From: Luzula sylvatica
Taxonomy: Eukaryota > Streptophyta > Magnoliopsida > Poales > Juncaceae
Direction of reading: 5' to 3'
Assembly: GCA_946800325.1 (NCBI GenBank)
Contig: OX326961.1
Coordinates: 53,425,793 to 53,489,792, forward strand
DNA length: 64,000 nt
In this document: positions 24,668-34,995 of the stretch, piece after piece
Layout: every line of letters starts with the position of its first letter
Position numbering within the stretch: the stretch's first letter is position 1
Made by a program: the position numbers and the translations under genes
Notes under the pieces: model-generated
What the model was told of the DNA's origin: nothing
Database searches by the model: none
The model's input: only the letters and a program-made list of their open reading frames with translations

Positions 24668-26456
24668 TTAACAATTTGTTTGTCTTCGATGCCATGTCGA
24701 AAAAGCAGTCATCACCCGCCCCTTCCATCCAATAAGCAGACATTCATTATCATTCTCGATAAAAAAATCCTTATTGTAAACTTCTCTCATCTTATTCTTG
24801 ATTTTCTTGAATATTGTTTGATCCAGACGAAACTGCTCAAATCCCACTCTCGAGTTCCTGCAATGCCATTGCTTATACGTTTCTGGCCTTACAAACCTTT
24901 CCGAACCCTCACATGCTATCACATTAATCGCCATAGGGCCCCATACATTATTTTCTAATAACCATCTTTGTTTATTGTCTTGCGGCATGGTAGCCTCGTA
25001 AGTATCAAATATTGCAGAGATAAAAAGTAGCATTTGCTTAAAACGATCGGCAAAAAACAAACCATTAAATGACGCATTGATAATTGTTTGATTGAAAACA
25101 TGTGGGTTCATTTGTCTTATAATATCAAGAACTCGATTTTAAGGATTGTACGTTAAATCTGTTTCGTCCCCAATATTTTCTAAACCATGCATACAGTTGA
25201 CAATAAGCACCTCGTCTTTCTCAATGTTGAGATCTTCGACATGAATTTCATCCCATTTTGTACATATCCCTCTATACTCAAGAGGCACACCAAAGGTTCT
25301 TGAAAATCCTGCATACTGCCGCTCTGTCACTTCAATTCGTGGTGCAGGTGAGGAACTTGATTCCAAATCTTCGATATTTGTTATTCGAAGTTTCGGAGGC
25401 CCCCCTTCCCTTTTAGAGAGTGCATGAATTAGACATGGCCAAAAAAAAGCCAAATTCAGGGCCAAGATTTATGATATGTAATTTTGATGCTTTTCTAGTT
25501 GCGTTAAGAATTGTATCGTTGGTGAAGTATTGGGAAGCCATAAAAATCGGAGACGATAATACAAAGATGCGTAGACCATCTAAGTATTCTGTCATAGTAA
25601 CTTGTGGAGCCACACGTGGTTTGAAGAGGTCATTACTAGTTCCATTTAAACGAGCTTCGAGTCCTTTGACCAAAATGTGGCCCATTCTCTGCACTCCGTC
25701 GCCGTCAGGAGAAGAGTGCTTGATTATCTGCTTTGTTAATTGATTAGCATGTTGATTATCGTTAATAGATATTGCTTGTGAACAATGGATTAGAAGAGTT
25801 CTGAGATCAACTAAACTCTCACGGGTTTCTGTCTTACTTCGTGAATTCATTCGACTCTGCATGATTGCACGAAGACGAAGGGCTTCTTTTACAAAATGTT
25901 CTTCATGCAAAAAGAATACCTTATCAATCACCACTTCTTGGTTGTTAAAATAAAGCACATAAATTTTGCACTTTCGTCCTTCCACGAGGGACAAGTCCCC
26001 ACAATTTGTGTGCTTTTTATCCTTCAGGGTCACAAGATCCTTATCTTTTACCTCACATTCGTCTAACTTCGTTTCAATTGAATTACCATTCTTTTTAGCA
26101 TGTAAATCAATGACCAATTCATTATCATTAATACTAGGGACAAACATCATTCCTTCTTCGAACCCTTTCTCAATTTCTAAAGCGGGTAAGCCAATCTGAT
26201 GGGAACCAAAGAAGCTACCCATTGAACTTGAAAACCCATGATGCCAGTTTGGATGTGGTAGGTTACTCGGAAAAGATGGATAATTTGGGCCAAGCATATC
26301 ACAAAACGATTTCTCGATGGCTTGAAGAGCCGCCTCCTTAGGATGTACACCAATATTTTCGTCGTTGTTATCTTCGAAAAGTACCGTGCTTATGTTTTGC
26401 AATGCTTCGTCATTGGTAATCTTGCAAATGCCGTGGTTTGAAGGAAATCTTTCCAT
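24668..26456 (-). pseudogene. GRAS-A, LISCL-type GRAS protein, broken
   Basis: On the minus strand the reading frame starts MERFPSNHGICK at 26456 and follows GRAS-B and GRAS-D closely. N-terminal region with ALQAIEKSFCDMLG; leucine-rich region I starting VDLRTLLIHCSQAI; VHIID-type motif reading LHIINLG; then broken. A one-base insertion in an oligo-A run (25439-25447) shifts the frame, and the rest continues in another frame (25465-25139) to a TAA near 25139-25141, where the paralogues have a lysine codon. The original frame then continues to the SAW end (GWKGRVMTAFSTW) at 24668. These two lesions remove the PFYRE and SAW regions, so a functional GRAS protein is not expected. Family proteins are nuclear transcriptional co-regulators. 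SCL14-type members act with TGA factors in stress responses, but that role is not shown here. Confidence 0.93.
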
Positions 26457-27065
26457 ATCTTCAAACGAAAAGAAATAAACAGATTGACCTAAAATTCAGA
26501 GTTATCATTAAAAGTTGTTGATTACAATTGAACTTCCACACACATGTTGTTTCTAGTACTGTCAGATATATAATTGCAATGATATCTATTTTTCTGTTTA
26601 CTATTTTGGAACCTGGTTTTACTGGTTTTTAGGTTTACCGGTGTCGATACAATTATTTTGTTCACTTTTAGATAAATAACTTTGGTTGTCAGAAAAATCA
26701 TTGTCAAGGATTTTGGCAAGCTGAGTAAAAGAAGAGCTAATATCAGAAGAAAAAAATCGAAGAAGAAATGTACCTTGAAGGAACTCTTAATGGTTAATTA
26801 TGGAAATCGCCGTAATGATATTTGATGTAAATTGTGCAGACTGTAGAGAAATGCAGAGTCACAATAGAGAGCTCCAATTTACATAAAAGAAAAAAAATGA
26901 ATGGTCCTCAAAGAAGATTGAAAATTAAACTAAGTTTCACTTTCGGTCTTGACTTGGATTATTCATTAGTCTTTCTTGGACAGCTCTAAGATCAATCATT
27001 CAATTAGTCTTATCTTGAGGCTCAAAAACATGGTGTGGGAATCCATGTTTTGCAGATTTTTTTAT
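26457..27065 (-). promoter_or_regulatory. GRAS-A leader intron and promoter remnant
   Basis: A leader intron is predicted from the conserved donor CTTCAAG|GTACAT at 26773 to the acceptor TTTGAAG|AT at 26459, two bases upstream of the ATG. GRAS-B, C and D have the same arrangement. Further upstream, a block (26929-26965) containing TTTCACTTTCGGTCTTGACT is shared with GRAS-B and C and carries a W-box core (TTGAC on the plus strand). Homology to the other promoters stops at about 27065. Confidence 0.6.
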
Positions 27066-28167
27066 GGGTAAATATATTGAAAATTAATGTTTTTAAGTTA
27101 TGTTATTTACGTACTTATTTAATAAATTAATTAGTGTGAAAGGTAGTGTGAATGAATAAATATTAGGTTATGATGTAGGGTCATATTATCCAAACAAATA
27201 GTTGTATTAGAGTAAGTAGTGTAAAAAATAATTTTATCCTTATCTTAAATATTGTATCAAAAATTCGTGTGTGCACATTTTGGTGTTTGTATCTATTTAT
27301 CTATTATTAATGTGTATCCTTTGAGTGTGTATCAATTATTCAATTAAATAAAAACAGAAACTTCGCGTATGTTTTCATTTTTGAGTGTGTATCAATTATT
27401 CAATAAAATAAAAACAGAAACTTCGCGTGTGTTTTCCGTGCTCTCTCCTGCGTGCCTTTGTTCTTTCCATTAATTTCTTAATTGGTTTTACTAACGATCT
27501 CCAAACCATAATCCCCCAAATATTCTCCAATCAAGAAATAATCCAAATAAACCCCAAAATCCCAACAAAATATACTATGCCCCCATGAACAAGGAAGAAT
27601 ATCTTTGATGCGTCAACCGAGGAGGGGTTAATTGGATGGGTAAATATATTAGGGAAATTCTACCTTGCCAGCAGATTTCAACAAAACATCCTCAATTCCC
27701 CAATTAACCCACTTAATTCAATGTTAATTGGGATGTTAATTAAGTGGGTTAATTAGGGATTTGAGGAGGTTGTGTTGAAATCTGGTGGCACAGTATATGC
27801 CCTCAATATATTATGCCCCAACAAACACAAAAACAAATCATGGATGCGTCAATCGAGAAGGATTAATTGGATTGATTAGACTCCTTAATTGAATCAATCC
27901 AACTAAACATTGATTTGAGTACTAATCAATCCAGTTATCCCTTTAAACCCCTCCTCGATTTACTCATCCTCAATTTTTTTTCAAGTTTGTGGGGCGCCAT
28001 ATATAACCCTTGATAGGATTGATTAGACCTTTAATTGAATCAATCAAACTAAGTATTGATTTGAGTGTTAATCAATCCAATAAACCCTCATTACTAACCC
28101 TCCTCGATTGACGCATCATCACAATTTTTTTTGTTTGAGGGGCGTCATATATAACTCCTTTTTGATG
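27066..28167. mobile_element. Composite of nested foldback MITEs upstream of GRAS-A
   Basis: This 1.1-kb stretch is missing between the matching promoter sequences of GRAS-B and GRAS-D. It contains a hairpin MITE at 27666-27790 (TGCCAGCAGATTTCAAC against its inverse before 27790). It also has a larger foldback at about 27808-28155, whose ends share ATGCGTCAATCGAG in inverted orientation, and a further single end of that family at 27580-27620. A small repeat of GTGTGTATCAATTATTCAAT at 27334 and 27384 is also present. No gene is seen. Confidence 0.6.
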
Positions 28168-28299
28168 GACCATTTAATGAATAGTTTAGTGTATGCTTTC
28201 ATGAAAAATTAAGAAAAGAAAATGTTGTATATCCCCTGATTTCCCTCACTACTCTTAATGTGATGGCAGATCCGTTAAACCATAACACAAGTGGTAAAC

Positions 28300-28730
28300 C
28301 ATACTCATCAAAATTTTCGCTAATTGACCAAAAAATTTCGCTAGTTTCTAGCGACCTATAACTCCGTCGCTACTTTGGTCGCCACAGCCCCTTCCCAGAA
28401 TCTTTTGAGCGACAAAATTTCATGTTCGTAGCTAATAACTAAAGTTTTGTTTTTAGCGACCAAATTTGTTTTTTGTAGCAATAAAAACTATTTACATCGA
28501 CAATTTTGTATGTTCGTAGCCAATATTACCAGTTTCTAGCGACCAAATTTCATGTTCGTGGCAAAAAATTAAATTTTTATTGCGACAAAATTTAATGTTC
28601 GTACCTAATACTGATAATTTTTAGCGACCAGATTTGATGTTCGTAGCAAAAAAATAAATCTTTATAGAGACCAAATTTAATATTCGTAGCGAAGAAATAA
28701 TCTTTTTAGTGACTAGCAAAATAACCAAGA
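28300..28730. repeat. Tandem array with TAGCGACCAAATTT units
   Basis: About seven units of some 50-60 bases share TTTTTAGCGACCAAATTT followed by ATGTTCGTAGC. Motifs GTCGC and GCGAC in both orientations cluster at the left side (28315-28400). Such subterminal repeats are typical of CACTA-type elements, but no clean CACTA terminus was found, so the class is an inference. Confidence 0.6.
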
Positions 28731-28964
28731 ACCCTGTATTTAATTAGTAAATACTCAGATTGCACATCAAAAATTAAAAATTATAAACAAACATAATCAG
28801 AAATAAGAAATTTAAATTATACAAATATCTAAATTACACATGATGGTCACTACATTAATCTTAAACACAAATTTAAATCATAATAATATCTAAATCATAC
28901 ATGAACCCCCACAAACTATTGAAGTACAAGATGCTTTATCCCTACAAAAATATGAAAGAGTTTA
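28731..28964. other. AT-rich spacer
   Basis: Nothing recognisable between the GCGACC array and the Harbinger-like element. Confidence 0.5.
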
Positions 28965-30646
28965 GGGCCTGTTTGGCGAGCGGAATTAGAAGAGTGGAAT
29001 TGGATTATAAGATGGAGTGAAAAAAAGTTCTGGAATTAGTAATTTCACAGTTTGTTTGGATGTCCAAATTATAAGATGCTGGAAAATATAATTCTTCGTT
29101 TGGTTGGGTAAAAAAATTTGGAATTTTGATTTTAAAAAGAAATTAGATAAAGTGGTAAATTCATAATGTTGTTGTAAATCTTAATTACGTAATAGTGTTG
29201 TTGTATCCATTCTAAAAACGACAACATTTAACTATGCAAAACTGATTCAGTATATTTGTAATAAAAAAATTCTTACAAGTTTGAAAACAACAAATAAAAC
29301 TTACATCTCTTACAATTTTCAATTTCAAAATAAAATAAACAAACACTCCATCATTATTACCAAACCTGTGATGAAAAAAACACCCATCCTTCAATTTTGA
29401 TCGGGGTAATCCTCAATTAAACCTTACCTTCTATCAACCATCCTTCAATTAAGCACCCATCGTAGATATATACAACCCTCAATTGAGCACCCATCCTTTA
29501 ATTAAGCCCGAGCAATTCCCAATAAACATCAATTAATCCAAAATTTGAGGACCTGATAGAGTGAGTGATTTAACTATATATTATTAACTATTATTAATCG
29601 AGACGTAATTAGAAATTTACGAAATTCCCAATAAACATCAATTAGAAATTTAGGGATATAAAAAACAATTGCATTTACTGGTAAATTGAATTTACTGCGT
29701 ACTGATATTGAAATTGCATGAATATAATTACCGGAGAAAGAGAAATAATTTACACACTCGTCATTTTCACAAACACATAGTGAGCGAGCAAGAAAATAAA
29801 CACTACCTAGTCACAAACACCACAAACCTTATCACGAGTTCAACTCAACCACAGAGAAAAAGAAAAAAAAACCTCCAATTTACGAAAGGGTGAAGTTGCA
29901 TAAAGCATAAAATTGAAAAATAAAAACTTCACAGTACAGATGTTCTTGTCAATAAATGACCAACTTTATAAATTTTCCATAACATTAGTACCAAAACACA
30001 AAGAAGGAGAATAGATGAGGCATTTATGTTGAGAAAGATATTGTTTCTAGTCGAACGCACAGGAAAGAAAGAAGGAAGAGGTATTTTTTTGAGGTTTTCA
30101 ATAACAGAGAAACAAGACCCCAATTTTTTTTTTTTTTTTTTTGAGTAAATTCGGAGAGGGCTCAAAGTCCCCCTTCCAAACACAATTTCCTTTTTTTTTT
30201 TTTTTATTACAAACCCGTAGGCCACACACTATTCACTCATTTAACATTTAATCTATAATCCAGTGTCCCCGTCGGGAATCGAACCCCACACCTCTCGCTC
30301 CCTAGCCAAGAGGTGTGACCAACTAGGCTAACTCTAGTTTGTCTATACTTTTCTACTCTTTCTGCCTCCGCCATATACGAGAGAGAGAGGGAGATGAAGA
30401 CACTGGCGAGAGGCGATATGAGTGAGGAGTGAGAAGATAAAGACCCATTATGATTTGGTGCCACAAAATTTTGCCGCATTTTGGCACTCCACATATTTGA
30501 GGAGCCAACTTTTGCAGGCAAAGAGAAGAGTAAAAATTACCGGCACTTGCAAATTTTGATTCTCAATGCTAACCAAACACAGATTTTTGTTTTGATGGAA
30601 TTCATATTTCTAATTCCACTCCTAATTCCGGTCTCCAAACAGGCCC
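28965..30646. mobile_element. Harbinger-like non-autonomous element, TTA TSD
   Basis: The left end GGGCCTGTTTGG at 28965 is matched by the inverted right end CCAAACAGGCCC finishing at 30646. The inverted repeats continue imperfectly for about 45 bases (GGAATTAG and GTGGAATT on both arms). The flanks are TTA at 28962-28964 and 30647-30649, the target duplication of PIF/Harbinger elements. The 1682 bases hold no transposase. A SINE lies inside at about 30124-30340. Confidence 0.85.
30124..30340 (-). mobile_element. tRNA-derived SINE
   Basis: On the minus strand an A-box-like TTAGCCTAGTTGG (30319-30331) and a B-box GGTTCGATTCCC (30275-30286) are spaced as in a pol III promoter. They are followed by a non-tRNA body (GTGTGTGGCCTACGGGTTTG) and oligo-A tails, seen as T-runs at 30190-30205 and 30124-30142. 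The cloverleaf cannot be completed, since the anticodon region forms a 9-bp stem instead, so this is a SINE and not a tRNA gene. Which of the two A-runs is the true 3' end is uncertain. Confidence 0.65.
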
Positions 30647-30649
30647 TTA

Positions 30650-32300
30650 ATGTAATTATTTATGTACCAATCACAAAATAGTTCACAAATATTAAACCTT
30701 GTTGAAGACAGGAAGGGGAAACCGACAAAAATTCACATCCTCCGACGGAAGCGGTTTCTCTCCTCGTCATGCCGCCATTGGATCCGACGACACCCCTATG
30801 CCAGCTGGCACCTTTACTTCAAAACTTTATGAAATTTTAACCTGAAATATCCCGTTGCATCGTTATACTTACATTATACGAAATATTAAAAAAAATAAAA
30901 CTGTACCGAGACTTTGGAGGTGGAACCAAAAGATAAAACATGTCCATGAGAGAAAGAGAGGAAACAATTCCATGCTGTCTCGAGCCCACATCAGGGTATA
31001 TTTATAATTTAGTCCATAATAGTCATGGTAATTCTCATTTACCACAAATCGTGCAGTTATTCTTTAATTCAGATCAAATCTCACACTACATCTGACCTTG
31101 TTATGCAATTAGACAAGGAACAAGTCTATAGATTGAGGCATGGCATGATTTGGTATAGGCGATTTTGATCTTCATGTGGAAACTGAAAGACAATTAGATT
31201 TGTCATATAATTGCAGTATAAATAAAATCAAATATTCAAATAGAAGACAAACAAAATTACTCGTTGAGGCAAAATGGAATACAAACTAAAAGATCATATA
31301 CACTATGGTTTACTTCAAAATCATCTCAATCTTGATAAATGTCAAAACAGAAGTAGTAGTTTTTTGAGGCATTCATCAAACACATTAAGCCCCCTTTTCT
31401 TCCACATAAGTAAGTTGAGATTCAATTCTTTATTCCATCATTCTCTTACAATTAAGGGTAACTTGAAACATAATTGAGTTAGTCCTAATTGATGCATAAT
31501 TTGATCCAGTAGAAATAAATTTGGGGAAAATAATATTGGGGCCTCAAAACGAAATCCTGAAAATTAGAAAATACCTAGGAGAAGGGGCTTCATCTCGTGT
31601 GAAGCTGATCAACCTTGGGATAGAAGAGTCGCCATCTAATCAGAACCTGTTCCAACATGCGAAACTGCTAGAAGAGAAGCCGACGTAGGGTCAAAGAGTG
31701 GAGGAGCAGAGGTTATTTCAGAGAGATCGGGAAGGAGAGAGCGTGGTCGACGGGGGAAGAAGAGAAACATGACAGATGGGAAGGAGAGGTCGTGACAGAG
31801 GAGAGGAGCAATGAAAGTGGGATTAACTATAGTTATGTCACGGGAGAGGGCTACGATAGACCCATTTTCTTATCATGGACTCATTTTTTTTAAAAAAAAT
31901 TCGAATATTTGTAAAATAATAATATTTTTTGTAAGATTCTAGTGTATATTTATCATTTAATGTTATTCAAAACATAAATTTTGTAGAATTAATTAATAAA
32001 TAGCTAAAATTCTTAAAATAATTTTTTGAAAATGGATCCATGATTAAAAAAATGGGTTTATCATAGCATTCCCCTTATGTTTAGTATTTTATTATGGAGA
32101 GAACGTGAAAATATTTTATTTATTAGGATCATACTCGCGCTACGCTGCGAGTTTTGAGATATTCATAAATTGCTTTTATACAGCATTAAATATATTGAAG
32201 TAATGCACAATTATATGCAAGAATGGTTGAATTAAAATTTAGATTATTTGATTTTTTTTCATGTTTAGCATATAATATGATAATCTAACATCTGAAATTA
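30650..32300. other. Intergenic, nothing recognised
   Basis: No reading frame with family resemblance, no clear TIR pairs. A G/A-rich stretch at 31560-31860 and a small palindromic CTCGCGCTACGCTGCGAG at 32127-32144 are the only local features. Confidence 0.45.
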
Positions 32301-32304
32301 CTGA

Positions 32305-33540
32305 TTAGTAGGGCTGGCAACGAGCCGAACCGAGCCGAACACCATCCAGCTCGAGCTCGGCTCAAGTCTTGCTCGAGGCAACTCAGCTCGACAGGAGTTC
32401 GAGCTCGAATGTTCAGCTCGAGATCGGCTCGAGCCAGCTCGAAAATTAATTTATATTTTTTTTTCACATAATTCACAAAAATTCGTAAAATCATAAAAAT
32501 CACTAAAATCACAAAACAAAACAAAAAAAATCACAAACACGTGAGTCATACTACCAAAATAAACAAACATAGTTCAAATCTCAACAATCCAAACAAACTA
32601 ACAACATAGTCAAATAAACTAACAATCCAAATTAAATAATATTTCCACACTTCTGATTTCCTCTTCTTCCCCGCGAATTCTGAGGAAGGTCCATTGGCTT
32701 TAATTCTAGTTAGTTGGAGTGGGGGTTGCAGATTCGGTTACGTTAACTGTACTAGTGGATTCCGCAATGTTCGATATTCTACAAAAAAACTTAATAACCG
32801 GTACATATTTAAATTTAAATATAAATTAAATAATCAGAAAAATTAAATAATTAAAAATAATTAAATAGGAAAAAAGGATGTGTTCTGGCCTGAAATTAAT
32901 TGAGTTACCAGTTTTGATTATCAACCAATGCAATCATGCAATTAATACCTGAAATTAATTGAGGACACAATTATAATCGAGGAACATGAGGAACATATTA
33001 ATCGTAGTGCCCTAATATTAACAGATTTGAAACAATAACAATATTAATCTCTATCATACAAACAATTTTAAGATCTTATATAAACATTGGGAGTAATATT
33101 TGATTAAATCAGTAACAATACAAGAAAAATTAGAACAGTAACAATACTTTTTTAATTAACAGTAACAATACCAAAGATTAAATGTGTGGATGGATATTAA
33201 ACTCTTAAAAAACTGTAATAATACAAGTCATACAACAATACTGTTTGAAAACAAGAAATTACCTTTCAAATTGAGCAAATTCACCAAATACAAAACAAAA
33301 CCCTAATCACCAATTAAATCAATTTTTGCATACAAATCAGCCCTAAAAATGCAAAATCAGTATATAAACTATTAATATAACAAACATATATGAAAAATTA
33401 TGAAGATTTAGAAGAAAAAATGGGCAAAAATAGCCTTACCTAGGCGAACTCGCGGAGAAAAACGGAGAGGGAGAAGAAAAATGAAGGAAAGAAGTAGCGA
33501 GGGAGAGAGAAGGAAGGAAGGCATGGGGAGGAAGAAGAAA
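32305..33540. other. AT-rich spacer with one hAT-like end
   Basis: At 32311 the sequence TAGGGCTGGCAACGAGCC followed by repeated GCTCGGCTC/GAGCTCG words resembles the end of the hAT-like element at 33976. No matching right end was found, so it is probably a truncated copy. The rest is AT-rich without genes. Confidence 0.4.
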
Positions 33541-33542
33541 TT

Positions 33543-33745
33543 ATGGCGGAATTACGGATGCCGCCATTTCCTGAATTTTGGCGGAGTTACGGATGCCTCC
33601 ATTTTTTCTGAATTTTGGCAGAATTACGGATACCGCCATTACCAACTTAATTAACCCACAACTGTGTATCATTAACCATCTTAATTTTGGCGGAATTGAG
33701 GATGCCGTCATTTTTAATTATGGCGGAATTACAGATGCCGTTATT
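33543..33745. repeat. Five imperfect TGGCGGAATTACGGATG units
   Basis: Units begin at about 33543, 33580, 33616, 33687 and 33721. Each starts TGGCGGAATTACGGATGC or a close variant, and most end in a sequence complementary to the start (CCGCCAT), so most units can form a small hairpin. Spacing is 36-70 bases. No known family is recognised. Confidence 0.75.
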
Positions 33746-33975
33746 GTGTATTTTTCAAATATTCCCCTGAATTTGTGTATTTTTGGAATAAACTTCAAAA
33801 ATCTGTCTATATATGGAAAATTTTCTCATTTGGACCATAAATGTTGGATAGAATAAATTGAAAGCCATTGGTTGTCTTTAGCAAGAAATTGAGAGAGAAA
33901 TGCAATGTGAAAGAGTCGATTATAGTGAAGTGGTCCGTGGTGGCCTTAAGGACCCCTCCTTTGAAGCCTTGTGCC

Positions 33976-34648
33976 TAGGGCTGCAAACGAGCCGAGCTCG
34001 AGCGAGTTGTGCCAAGCTCCAGCTCGGCTCGAAACTTACTCGAGCTTGCTCGGCTCGTTTAGAATTAGGGTTCGAGCTAAAAAATCAAGCTCAAACTCGG
34101 CTCGTTCTAATTCGAGCTAGCTCGGCTCGGCTCAACAGTAGCTCAATTAAAAAAACAACTTGAATTTTAATTAAAAAAATTACAATAATTGCGAATAAAC
34201 AAAAAATATTCTAAATACCAAACTATCTTAAAACATAACAATAATAAATCAAACATACAACACAAAACATAAAAAAAATAGGATTTGGACGTGGTATTAT
34301 TAATTTTTTTCCCTTAGTTAATATTTTTTTTTGGACCTAAGGTGTAATCTGACTTGGAATTATTATGGAGATAAAGTTTTTCTTCATAAATTTTTCTAAT
34401 TATAATAATATATATAATATGAATTAATTATGATAAAAGTATTTAATATTTTAAATCGAGCTCAAATTCTTTTCGAGCTTAATACGAGCGAGCTGAGTCT
34501 GGCTCAAGCTCGGCTCAATAAGCATTCGAGCCAGCTCGGCTCGGCTCGGCTCGTTTAATTTCGAGTTAATATCGAGCGAGCTATTATCGAACTATTATCG
34601 AGTCGAGCTCGAGCGAGCCACGAGCCACGAGCTAAAGTTGCAGCCCTA
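33976..34648. mobile_element. 673-bp hAT-like MITE, 8-bp TSD
   Basis: Starts TAGGGCTGCAAACGAGCC and ends with the inverse GTTGCAGCCCTA. It is flanked by CTTGTGCC at 33968-33975 and 34649-34656. The subterminal regions are packed with GAGCTCG and GGCTCG words. An 8-base duplication and TAGGG ends are typical of hAT elements. No transposase frame. Confidence 0.88.
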
Positions 34649-34921
34649 CTTGTGCCTGAAGGAATTGCACGTTTTTGTACTTACTTGGACATACTTTGTA
34701 TTTAGAGAAAGAATTTGGAAAATGTCATGTAAACATAATATATTGCAGTTAGAATCTAGTAGTAAGTCTTTAACTACGTTACATTTGTCTACATTTCTTA
34801 AACCCCTATTGTTTCAACTACAAATAAAAATATTCTTAAACAACATAAATAATGATACAATAATTTTCTAATTCCAATCAAGAAATTTTTTTTGATCAAA
34901 ATAGAGTAGGCTCAAAAAAAA

Positions 34922-34943
34922 TAGTCTCGTTAGGAGACGAGAC
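34922..34943. other. Perfect hairpin beside GRAS-B 3' end
   Basis: AGTCTCGT and ACGAGACT form an 8-bp stem around a 6-base loop. It lies just where homology between the 3' flanks of GRAS-A and GRAS-B begins. Confidence 0.5.
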
Positions 34944-34995
34944 TCTATAGCATACTATCTTAGATATACTTATATGTAGAAATTTAACAACTTGT

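Larger units (their letters stand above)
19973..28230. repeat. Segmental duplication copy I (contains GRAS-A)
   Basis: This block matches 47226-63656 in the same order and orientation: 19973-20265 with 47226-47435, 20270-20545 with 56940-57215, 21599-22785 with 57218-58265, 23880-24030 with 59350-59515, 24299-27065 with 60955-63585, and 28168-28230 with 63585-63645. Private insertions interrupt each copy. Intergenic parts outside the named elements hold no gene. Confidence 0.9.

Noticed and set aside
25420..25743. Plus-strand open frames opposite the GRAS genes
   Set aside because: They recur in all copies only because they mirror the conserved minus-strand GRAS code. They have no domain resemblance.
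24668..26456. Three separate small GRAS genes
   Set aside because: The three frames are consecutive parts of one paralogue broken by a one-base insertion and one stop codon.
30255..30345. tRNA gene on the minus strand
   Set aside because: A and B boxes are present, but no acceptor stem or normal anticodon arm forms, and A-runs follow. It is a SINE.
31560..31870. Purine-rich stretch as an exon
   Set aside because: No frame of useful length, no splice-site pair, and no protein resemblance.
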